The translations under genes and the position numbers were made by a program. DNA of 7,621 nt from Rickettsiales bacterium. Lineage in GTDB: Bacteria; Pseudomonadota; Alphaproteobacteria; TMED127. Of the stretch, positions 1 through 6,418 are shown piece after piece. The notes under the pieces were generated by a model, which was not told where the DNA came from, did no database searches, and saw nothing but the letters and a program-made list of their open reading frames with translations. The first letter of the stretch is position 1. Every line of letters starts with the position of its first letter. The stretch spans positions 7,168-14,788 of the forward strand of contig PARN01000033.1 of NCBI GenBank assembly GCA_002711515.1, given 5' to 3'.

Positions 1-359
1 GTTGTCTCGATACTTTTAAGAAGTCCATATTCTGGGTGACCAGCAGTTTTACTACCTAGTTGTCTGAATTTTTTGATTTGAGTTAATGAACAATCTTTAT
101 AACCAACCAAATAAGAAATAGCATAAAGGAGCATGGAGCCATGACCTGCAGAAAGAACAAACCTGTCTCTATCAACCCATGCTGGATTAGAGGGGTCAAA
201 TTTAATAAATTTAGAGAAAAGAACTGTTGCTACATCTGCCATTCCAAGTGGCATTCCTGGATGACCAGAATTAGCTTTTTCTATTGCGTCAATAGTCAGA
301 GCTCTAATTGCATTAGACATTAGTACAAATGAGTGGTGATTACTTGTTTTTTTTAACAT
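1..359 (-). CDS. tkt: Transketolase, N-terminal part (runs off the left edge)
   Basis: About 119 codons of the thiamine-diphosphate-binding (Pyr/PP) domain of transketolase, the cytoplasmic enzyme that moves two-carbon ketol units between sugar phosphates in the non-oxidative pentose phosphate pathway. Reading the reverse complement gives [33 protein letters not shown] and [15 protein letters not shown], all family signatures. Counting from the upstream start, His33 and His73 correspond to the conserved active-site histidines of the SGHPG and GHGS motifs. There are two in-frame starts. The ATG at 359 lies one base after the stop of the beta-propeller gene (TAATATG), which suggests translational coupling; the ATG at 320 gives the length usual for the family. 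Neither has a clear ribosome binding site, and I list the longer form because of the coupling. The frame is intact to the edge; roughly 550 residues should lie outside the window. Confidence 0.95.
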   Translation of the reverse strand, partial: MLKKTSNHHSFVLMSNAIRALTIDAIEKANSGHPGMPLGMADVATVLFSKFIKFDPSNPAWVDRDRFVLSAGHGSMLLYAISYLVGYKDCSLTQIKKFRQLGSKTAGHPEYGLLKSIET

Positions 360-360
360 A

Positions 361-1317
361 TTATTCAACAATAAACTTTCCAAATGCTCTGGGTCCACCG
401 GATACAGAGATACTTCTTACAAATTTATAATTATTTAAGTCTAATAAAATAATATTATCATCAAACCAACAAGCAACAATTAATAAATTTTCCCTATAAC
501 TTATGTCAATCCCCTCAGGGTATTCACAAACATCTTTTATAGTTTTAATTACTTTTTTATCTTTAACGTTTATTACAGAAATACTGTTATCCCTTTGATT
601 TGTAACATAGATAAGTTTATTTATTTTGTTAAATGCTACTTGGTAAGGCCATTTTCCCACCTTTATATTAGCTATTACATCCAATGAATTAGAATCAATT
701 AGGGTTATTGAACTGGACTGAACATTGGTTATAAAAATAATATCAAGTTCTTCATATGAAAAAACACCGTAGGGTGCTTTCTCTACAATAATTTTTTTTA
801 TTTCAGAGAAATTCTCTAGATCAATTACGGAAACAGTATTATCTTCCCTATTTGCAACAAACCCCTTTTTTTTTCTATCAGAGATATATATTCCAGCTGG
901 AGAGTTACCTACTTTGATTACTTTGATTACTTTATTTTTTAATGGATCAATAACTGATACAGTATGATCATACCAATTTGTAGCAAATAATAGATTATAA
1001 AGTTCTGAAAAATAAATACTCATTGGACTTCTACCAGACACAATGAATTTATGCGAATAGTTATCTAGACTAATTTGAGAAATGTTATCACTGCTAGGAT
1101 TCGAAATAAAAACCTTTCCATTTTTTCTATCTATATAAATACCTGCAGGATCTTTACCTAACTCTAATTCTTTGATTTTTTTTTTTATAGATAAATCTAT
1201 AATGTCTAGTTTATTCGATTCCTGGTTAGTTATAAATCCTAAAACTGGTGTTTTATCACAAGAATTAACTAAGAAGATTGAAATAAAGATTAGAAAAAAA
1301 TTAATTTTTCTCAGCAA
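361..1317 (-). CDS. YVTN-repeat beta-propeller lipoprotein
   Basis: A 318-residue secreted beta-propeller. The N-terminus is a lipoprotein signal: Lys/Arg at 3-4, a hydrophobic stretch at 5-17 and a lipobox ending at Cys20 (V-N-S-C), so the mature protein should be lipid-anchored in the envelope. The rest is repeats of about 40 residues containing F/YVTN-like strands, S-V-I-D turns and a G-x-x-P-x-G loop. I count seven such Pro-containing loops, consistent with a seven-bladed YVTN/YncE propeller. The best-conserved blade reads [14 protein letters not shown]. The start codon is TTG: an in-frame TGA lies a few codons upstream and no ATG precedes the signal peptide. An AAAGG motif (1329-1333) sits 11 nt before it. 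The start overlaps the upstream SRPBCC gene by 17 nt. Ligand and function are unknown; such propellers usually serve as binding scaffolds, or as companions of periplasmic dehydrogenases. No such dehydrogenase is in this window. Confidence 0.9.
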   Translation of the reverse strand: MLRKINFFLIFISIFLVNSCDKTPVLGFITNQESNKLDIIDLSIKKKIKELELGKDPAGIYIDRKNGKVFISNPSSDNISQISLDNYSHKFIVSGRSPMSIYFSELYNLLFATNWYDHTVSVIDPLKNKVIKVIKVGNSPAGIYISDRKKKGFVANREDNTVSVIDLENFSEIKKIIVEKAPYGVFSYEELDIIFITNVQSSSITLIDSNSLDVIANIKVGKWPYQVAFNKINKLIYVTNQRDNSISVINVKDKKVIKTIKDVCEYPEGIDISYRENLLIVACWFDDNIILLDLNNYKFVRSISVSGGPRAFGKFIVE

Positions 1318-1831
1318 CTTTTTTCAAGCCTTTCAGAGAATCCTGTATAAATTCTTGAACCTTTTTCTTAGAGTTTTGATCATTAAGCTCTTCTGGGGGA
1401 TCATTGCCCATAAATCCTCTATAAAACCCTGCTTTATAATTTACCGAAGATGATCCGTCATCGTTGTTTCTAATAAAAATTTTAGCTGAATAACTATTTA
1501 CAGGTAAAACTTTATTGTCAGTTTCAACAATTCTCCAACTAACCATCATTTTCTCTTTATCGGTTTTTTCTAGTTTTTGTTTTACCAGTGAACCATTGGT
1601 GAATTCAAGTGTTCTCTCACTGCCAACTTGGTTATTGTCAGCAATAGTTGATTTTATATTATTATTCCAATCGAACTGTTTAAAATTACTTACAATACTC
1701 CATACCTTCTGTGGACTGGCGTTAATGACTATTTTTTCAGAAACTTTTTGCCTTGAAGGTCCATGAGCTAAGACATGAACTGAAAAGAAACTTAATGTAA
1801 GTATTGTTACTATAAATTTAAATTTTTTCAT
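1301..1831 (-). CDS. Secreted SRPBCC-family (START-like fold) protein
   Basis: A 176-residue protein with a Sec signal peptide (Lys-Lys at 2-3, hydrophobic 6-18, probable cleavage after V-L-A at 22, mature start HGPSRQK). The mature part matches the SRPBCC/polyketide-cyclase pattern: an opening strand (KVSEKIVINAS), a helix with P-x-x-V-W-S-I-V and a conserved D-W pair (about 35-55), then G-S-E-R-T-L-E-F, and a long C-terminal helix. The fold makes a deep hydrophobic pocket for lipids or other hydrophobic ligands. The motif Y-R-G-F-M-G-N-D-P-P-E-E-L-N-D near residue 140 looks like that of a periplasmic SRPBCC subgroup, from memory. A strong ribosome binding site (GAGGAG, 1835-1840) precedes the ATG. 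It overlaps the beta-propeller gene downstream, suggesting the two envelope proteins are made together and may act on the same ligand; that part is inference. Confidence 0.85.
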   Translation of the reverse strand: MKKFKFIVTILTLSFFSVHVLAHGPSRQKVSEKIVINASPQKVWSIVSNFKQFDWNNNIKSTIADNNQVGSERTLEFTNGSLVKQKLEKTDKEKMMVSWRIVETDNKVLPVNSYSAKIFIRNNDDGSSSVNYKAGFYRGFMGNDPPEELNDQNSKKKVQEFIQDSLKGLKKVAEKN

Positions 1832-1834
1832 TTT

Positions 1835-1840
1835 CTCCTC
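1835..1840 (-). promoter_or_regulatory. Strong ribosome binding site for the SRPBCC gene
   Basis: GAGGAG on the minus strand, 3 nt before the ATG at 1831 (AGAGGAGAAAATG). It is the clearest Shine-Dalgarno sequence in the window and fixes the start of the secreted SRPBCC protein. Most other genes here have weak sites or none. Confidence 0.8.
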
Positions 1841-1848
1841 TTTTAATT

Positions 1849-2046
1849 TTATTTTGGTAGTATGAATTTATTTTTATCTTCTAGTACAGATAATGCAACA
1901 AGGATTTCTGAATTTTCGTCTGAGACATCAGAAATAACAGCGTGAATATTACCTGAGATCATTTTTAATTTTTTTATAATAAATTTTTTATTTTCATAGC
2001 CCCCTTCAGATACTTTCTCTATAATTTTACCAACCAATAAATCCAT
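1849..2046 (-). CDS. Small protein of unknown function (65 residues)
   Basis: A 65-codon frame that opens the left operon, ending 17 nt before the SRPBCC gene. I do not recognise the family. It is mixed charged and hydrophobic, with no signal peptide, membrane segment or cysteine. It begins MDLLVGKIIEKV, has an alternating hydrophobic stretch (about 22-55, with I-H-A-V-I-S-D-V and I-L-V-A-L-S-V-L) and ends F-I-L-P-K, which fits a small alpha/beta or all-beta cytoplasmic protein. The ATG at 2046 is the only ATG before an in-frame TAA about 10 codons upstream; no ribosome binding site precedes it. The reality of the gene rests on its position filling the gap, shared strand and spacing, and protein-like composition. 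Confidence 0.6.
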   Translation of the reverse strand: MDLLVGKIIEKVSEGGYENKKFIIKKLKMISGNIHAVISDVSDENSEILVALSVLEDKNKFILPK

Positions 2047-2119
2047 AACAAACCATTTTATAAGTATTTTTTAAAACCATGCATTCAAACATATACATAT
2101 TAATCTATATTCAATAACT
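2047..2119. promoter_or_regulatory. Divergent intergenic region with a probable promoter for the RND transporter
   Basis: These 73 nt separate the minus-strand left operon from the plus-strand transporter gene, so both promoters should be here. On the plus strand TTCAAA (2084-2089) and TATATT (2106-2111) are 16 nt apart and resemble a sigma-70 -35/-10 pair. Transcription would then begin only a few bases before the ATG at 2120, giving a leaderless or nearly leaderless message, consistent with the absence of a Shine-Dalgarno sequence. I see no equally good pair on the minus strand, only AT-rich TATAAA-like sequence. In such AT-rich DNA chance matches are common. Confidence 0.35.
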
Positions 2120-4612
2120 ATGAAGGAAGGATTTGGTCTTATATCAAAGTTCTCACGACCTATACTAGCGTTTTATGTAATTATTAGTATTTTTTCAGCA
2201 GTTTACAGTTTTAAATTTTTAACAATTAATACATCTACTGAATCTTTAATCAATGAAAATCTTAATTTTAAAAAAAACCAAGATGAACTTCGTGAGAAAT
2301 TCCCTATTTTAGCTAATAATCTACTTATTAGAATATCAGGTGATGATCGTAAAATTTTGGAACAAGAAACAATTGATATCATCAAAACGTTAAAAACAAA
2401 AAAGCTTAACTTCGTTTATTCTCCTACTAGAGACAAATTTTTTAAAGACAATTTTTTTTCTTTCTTAACACAATCTCAAAGAGAAGAACTTATTAATAAA
2501 CTTTTTTATTATCAGCCTTTTTTTTCTGAACTTAATAAAAACCCAAAACTTCAGGGTTTTAATAACCTTATTGAATTATCTTTAAAAGATACAACTGATA
2601 ATGAAAAAATAAAGAACTTTGAACTTATCTTTGATAAATTTAATCAATCTTTAATTTCTAGAGAAAAAGTTGATTGGGAAAATTTATTTAATTCTAGTCA
2701 ATTTGAATACATAATTTTAGGGCTAGATAGGAATTACTTATTGGAAAATAAGTTCAAGACTTTTTATGATTTTCTAAGAAAATTATCCGAGTCAAAAGAA
2801 AATATAAAAATTGAATTCACAGGTGGTTTATTAATAGATCATGAAGAAATTTCGTCAGTATCTGAAGGTGCCTCTAAATCTGGATTACTTAGTTTATTTC
2901 TCGTAAGTATTGTTCTATGGATCGGTTTAAGAAAGATAACGGCAATATCTTTCCTCATGTTTAGTGTAGTAGTGGGTTTGTCTGTAACAATTGGACTAAC
3001 TACATTTTTTATTGGTCATCTCAATCTAATTTCTGTTGCTTTCGCTGTTTTGTTTATTGGTTTGTCGGTTGACTTTGGCATTCAGGTTTATTTGAGAATT
3101 ATTGAGGATTCAGATAGAAGTTTAAATAATGTTGATAAAGAAATCAAAAATATTAGGAGCACATTAATTATTGCTTCAATACCCTCTATGATAGGTTTTC
3201 TTTCATTTATACCAACAGATTATATTGGTTTATCTGAATTAGGAAGGATTTCTTTTATTGGTTTATTAGTTGGTTTGACAGTAAACATTACATTTTTACC
3301 TGCATTATTTATTACTTTTCCAAAATCAATAAATTATAGAGAGAATAAAAATGTTCACTCGTTTTATGGATTAAATTCAATAATTAAGTCAAGTCAATAT
3401 TATCTTATTAGTATTATTATCGTAATTACCTTATTTACGTTTTATGCAATCAAAAAAATAAATTTTGACTCTGATGCTTTAAATTTAAAAGATCAAAATC
3501 TCAATTCTGTAAAACTTGCAAAAGAATTAATCGAAGAAAATCCTACTTCAGATTATATAATATCTTTGATAATTGATAAAAATAACGAAAATTCAGAAAA
3601 GTTAAATAGACTCGTTTCATCTGAAAATATAAAATCTATCTTTTCATATGAAGATTTTAGTAAAAGATATGAGTCAGAAGAATTAGAATATTTTAAATTT
3701 CTTATTTTATCAGAAAAAAGTAATTCTTTTTTCTCAAAAAAAGAAGAACTACAAAGATTTAAACTTTTACTTAATAAAATTATAAATTTAAAATTATATG
3801 ATGGTATTACTCAAAATGCTGAAAATCTTTTGGAAAAGTTAAATAAAGATTTCTCTAACAATAATGATATTAAAGTGCTAGAAGAACTACTTTTTAAGGA
3901 TTTTGAAGTAATGATCAATAAGATCGAAAAATTCGGAGTTGTAGAAGAAAGTTTTTTAGAAAAAATTCCAAAATACTACACTGACAGATACATTTCTCAA
4001 GATAACCTTGAAAGAGTTGAAATTTTTCCATCAAAGGATGTTACAAAAAAGCAGTTTTTGCAAGATTTTGTTTTAGATGTCCAAAAGATTTTCCCAAAGG
4101 CAACAGGTATGCCGGTTGTTCAATATGAGGCCGGCAGTATAGTTATAAAATCATTTATTACAGCCATGATTTTATCTATTATTTTTCTAGTTCTTTTTGT
4201 TTTTTTTATATTTAAAAAATTACTTTTAGTTTTTATTTGTATTTTCCCTCTATTTATTTCATCAATCTTAACACTTTTTTTTATGATAATTTGTAAATTA
4301 AACTTTAATTTTGCAAATATGATTGCATTACCACTTCTTTATAGTCTTGGAATCACTTACTCTATTTACTTCGTAAAACGCTATCTTGAGTTTGGAAACC
4401 TTGAATCAGTTTTTAGAAGTAATACGCCGAAAGCAATAATTTACAGTGCCCTTACGACAATTGCTTCTTTTGGAACACTAGCAATTTCTTCACATAATGG
4501 AACTTCTTCTATGGGAATACTTTTATTTATAAGTTTATTTTCAACTTTAATTTCTTCAGTTCTTTATCTTCCAATGTTATTAGAATATTTCAAGAAAAGG
4601 ATTGTCAAATAA
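2120..4612 (+). CDS. RND/MMPL-superfamily exporter, HpnN-like
   Basis: An 830-residue inner-membrane transporter with the duplicated RND layout: TM1 about 13-32, a large periplasmic domain 33-250, TM2-6 about 255-401 and TM7 427-446, then a second periplasmic domain 447-677 and TM8-12 about 678-825. Length and plan match the hopanoid-transporter-like HpnN group of MMPL proteins (about 850 residues). So do, from memory, F-T-G-G-L-L-I-D-x-E-E before TM2 and T-G-M-P-V-V-Q-Y-E-A-G before TM8. TM4 carries the RND-type G-L-S-V-D motif with Asp318, a likely proton-relay residue. The equivalent place in TM10 (G-I-T-Y-S) has no acidic residue. The start is the only ATG before TM1 and lacks a ribosome binding site. 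It is divergent from the left operon and overlaps the converging lipoprotein gene by 8 nt. The substrate is probably an envelope lipid; hopanoid transport cannot be claimed, since no hopanoid genes are seen. Confidence 0.85.
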   Translation: MKEGFGLISKFSRPILAFYVIISIFSAVYSFKFLTINTSTESLINENLNFKKNQDELREKFPILANNLLIRISGDDRKILEQETIDIIKTLKTKKLNFVYSPTRDKFFKDNFFSFLTQSQREELINKLFYYQPFFSELNKNPKLQGFNNLIELSLKDTTDNEKIKNFELIFDKFNQSLISREKVDWENLFNSSQFEYIILGLDRNYLLENKFKTFYDFLRKLSESKENIKIEFTGGLLIDHEEISSVSEGASKSGLLSLFLVSIVLWIGLRKITAISFLMFSVVVGLSVTIGLTTFFIGHLNLISVAFAVLFIGLSVDFGIQVYLRIIEDSDRSLNNVDKEIKNIRSTLIIASIPSMIGFLSFIPTDYIGLSELGRISFIGLLVGLTVNITFLPALFITFPKSINYRENKNVHSFYGLNSIIKSSQYYLISIIIVITLFTFYAIKKINFDSDALNLKDQNLNSVKLAKELIEENPTSDYIISLIIDKNNENSEKLNRLVSSENIKSIFSYEDFSKRYESEELEYFKFLILSEKSNSFFSKKEELQRFKLLLNKIINLKLYDGITQNAENLLEKLNKDFSNNNDIKVLEELLFKDFEVMINKIEKFGVVEESFLEKIPKYYTDRYISQDNLERVEIFPSKDVTKKQFLQDFVLDVQKIFPKATGMPVVQYEAGSIVIKSFITAMILSIIFLVLFVFFIFKKLLLVFICIFPLFISSILTLFFMIICKLNFNFANMIALPLLYSLGITYSIYFVKRYLEFGNLESVFRSNTPKAIIYSALTTIASFGTLAISSHNGTSSMGILLFISLFSTLISSVLYLPMLLEYFKKRIVK

Positions 4613-5069
4613 CTTTCCAGTTTCCTTGCTCATCTCTACATGCAGTAGATTCTTCTTCAAAAGTTTTATTATCTTTTTTTACAATTTTTTTAAAATCTCG
4701 ACAGGTCTCTTCATTAATTTTATAGCTTTTTGTAGGAATTACTTCAGCATTAACATTATTTTCCTCGCTCTTCCATTTGCTTGAGACATTATCTGGGTTC
4801 TCGTCCAAGGAATCCTTGATTACCTCTCCGTAATCTTTTTTTTCACTTTCACTGAGAATTGTACCAATTTTTCCCCCAATAACTAAGCCAATAGTTGTAC
4901 CCAAAACAGTTGATAAACTTTTCCCAACTCCTGAACCAACTTTTGAGCCAAGATATGCTCCAGTAACTGAACCTATTATTTGGCCTAACAGTTTTCCATC
5001 TTCTTTATTTTCGCAAGAAACTAAAAACAATGAAACAATCAAAATGTAAAAAATCTTTTTTTTATACAT
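4605..5069 (-). CDS. Glycine-zipper lipoprotein, 17-kDa surface antigen / RT0821 type
   Basis: A 154-residue lipoprotein. The signal peptide has Lys at 3-5, a hydrophobic core 6-17 and lipobox L-V-S-C with Cys19. Residues about 24-72 form a glycine zipper (repeated G-x-x-x-G, as in L-G-Q-I-I-G-S-V-T-G), a hairpin that inserts into or packs against membrane. The C-terminal part has two cysteines, Cys123 and Cys144, in C-R-D-F-K and T-A-C-R-D-E-Q-G-N-W-K-V-I. That tail is typical of the rickettsial 17-kDa antigen / RT0821-Lpp0805 group of outer-membrane lipoproteins, and the cysteines could form a disulfide. It is 29 nt downstream of the DNA ligase gene and so probably the last gene of that operon, although its function seems unrelated. 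Its 3' end overlaps the RND gene end. No good ribosome binding site is seen. Confidence 0.88.
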   Translation of the reverse strand: MYKKKIFYILIVSLFLVSCENKEDGKLLGQIIGSVTGAYLGSKVGSGVGKSLSTVLGTTIGLVIGGKIGTILSESEKKDYGEVIKDSLDENPDNVSSKWKSEENNVNAEVIPTKSYKINEETCRDFKKIVKKDNKTFEEESTACRDEQGNWKVI

Positions 5070-5098
5070 ATTCTTAATTTATTAGATAATAACTAATC

Positions 5099-6418
5099 CT
5101 ACAACTTTTCATTTTTTTCAAAACCTCGGAAGCTCTTAAATCTTGGGAATCTTAAACTCCAATATTCACCATCTTTACTTTTACTTATGGAATCTGCTCT
5201 GATCTCCACTATTTTTCCAATTAATTCTTCTTTATTCCTCCAAAATTCTTCTCTTTGTTCATCAGAAAATCCTGATCCAATATTCAATTTAAAAAATTTT
5301 CCATTCTCATGTCCCTCTGCAATAAGAGCCCCAAGTTTGCCTTGATTTCTTCCAGATCCTTCCTCGTAATTTTTAACGGAAAGGGAAACTTCAATAAATG
5401 GTTTTGATTTAAGCCAGGTTGTGGATCTTTTACATTCATAAAAAGATTCAGGATCTTTAATCATAATTCCTTCGTAACCTTGAAAAATCGACTCACGATT
5501 AAATTCTTTAAACTCTTTAATTCCAGCGTTTGTATCAAGATCGATTAGTTTAGGTTTAAGGATCCTTATTGTCTCAGAAGATTCAAAGTATTTATTATAT
5601 AATAATTTTAGCTTATGTATCCTCTCAGAGTATTTTGATTCATAAATACCTTCATTAAAATTTTTAAGAGGTAACAAATCAAAAAGATAGAGCTTTGCGT
5701 CTGGATTTTGGATTGATTCTTTTCTATGTATTTGTTTCATAAGCTCTTGAAAGTTTTTGCTTATTATCTCCCCATCGAGCACAAATGGATCTTCAAAATC
5801 AGGAAAATTTAAGAGTGACTGCATTTCTTTTTTTATATTTTCAAAATTATTTAACTCTTTTCCATTTCTACTAAAAATATCAATTTTTCCGGACGGATAA
5901 ACTATAAAAATTGCTCTAACTCCATCAAGTTTTATCTCTACAAACTTTTTTCCTACAACTTTTTTTTTATGAGATTCAGAATCTTGAGCAAGTTGACATG
6001 CAAAAACAGGAATAATATAGTTTTCAAAACCATTTTTTTTTGCGACGTTATTTATTGTTTTTTCTGATAATCCGCACCTCATATCTTTTTGAAGTATTCT
6101 TTTATAAAAAAAATTCCATTCATCCATTAGTGACTTTTCCATAAGATCTATAATTTCATCTCTTGCTGCATGCCCAGTAAGTGATCTATTTATTAACTTA
6201 TTAGAAAGCCTTTCGAATTCCTCCCACCTAATTCCACTACCGTTGATTTTTGATTCAGGTATTTTTTTAACCCCAAAAGTCAATAACCTATTATATGCTA
6301 GTGTTAATCCATGAAAGAAATTATTATTTTGATTTTTCATTTCATTGAGAAGTATTTCCTCTTTGAATAATCTTGAATTTGATGAGCTAAGAGACTTTAT
6401 AATTTTTGCTTCATTCAT
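5099..6418 (-). CDS. ATP-dependent DNA ligase, phage T4 type
   Basis: A 439-residue DNA ligase that seals nicks through a lysine-AMP intermediate. All nucleotidyltransferase motifs are visible: I at K163-L-D-G with Lys163 the adenylated residue, Ia S-R-N-G (183-186), III D-G-E (215-217), IIIa L-F-D (245-247), IV E-G with Lys321 shortly after (316-321), and V L-K-S-K (336-339). Then follows an OB-fold domain (about 340-439) ending in W-S-L-R-F-P-R-F-K-S-F-R. The N-terminal 150 residues form a helical DNA-binding domain with L-T-G-x-A-A and D-M-R-C-G. That domain and D-M-R-C-G (T4: D-L-E-C-G) match bacteriophage T4 gp30 (487 residues) better than LigC or LigD enzymes. Nothing looks damaged. The start overlaps the nuclease gene stop (ATGAATGA), with AAAGGA (6427-6432) 8 nt upstream. 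The main replicative NAD-dependent LigA is expected elsewhere, so this is probably a repair or phage-acquired enzyme. Confidence 0.92.
   Translation of the reverse strand: MNEAKIIKSLSSSNSRLFKEEILLNEMKNQNNNFFHGLTLAYNRLLTFGVKKIPESKINGSGIRWEEFERLSNKLINRSLTGHAARDEIIDLMEKSLMDEWNFFYKRILQKDMRCGLSEKTINNVAKKNGFENYIIPVFACQLAQDSESHKKKVVGKKFVEIKLDGVRAIFIVYPSGKIDIFSRNGKELNNFENIKKEMQSLLNFPDFEDPFVLDGEIISKNFQELMKQIHRKESIQNPDAKLYLFDLLPLKNFNEGIYESKYSERIHKLKLLYNKYFESSETIRILKPKLIDLDTNAGIKEFKEFNRESIFQGYEGIMIKDPESFYECKRSTTWLKSKPFIEVSLSVKNYEEGSGRNQGKLGALIAEGHENGKFFKLNIGSGFSDEQREEFWRNKEELIGKIVEIRADSISKSKDGEYWSLRFPRFKSFRGFEKNEKL

Noticed and set aside
141..323. Open frame of 60 codons on the plus strand
   Set aside because: It lies wholly antisense to the clear transketolase N-terminus, has a composition unlike a normal protein, and no ribosome binding site.
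1172..1766. Two plus-strand open frames (1172-1453 and 1515-1766)
   Set aside because: Both are antisense to the propeller and SRPBCC genes, whose family motifs are clear; the hydrophobic look comes from reverse-reading Lys/Glu-rich codons.
2089..2111. Palindrome-like AT stretch as an operator between divergent genes
   Set aside because: The symmetry around atatacatattaat is imperfect and expected by chance in sequence this AT-rich.
2203..2385. Minus-strand open frame inside the transporter gene
   Set aside because: Antisense shadow of the first periplasmic domain; no start signal and no family match.
2120..4612. Definite hopanoid transporter (hpnN)
   Set aside because: The family resemblance is good, but no squalene-hopene cyclase or other hpn gene is present, so the substrate was left open.
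4602..4784. Plus-strand open frame after the transporter
   Set aside because: Antisense to the lipoprotein gene; Phe/Ser-rich composition typical of a shadow frame.
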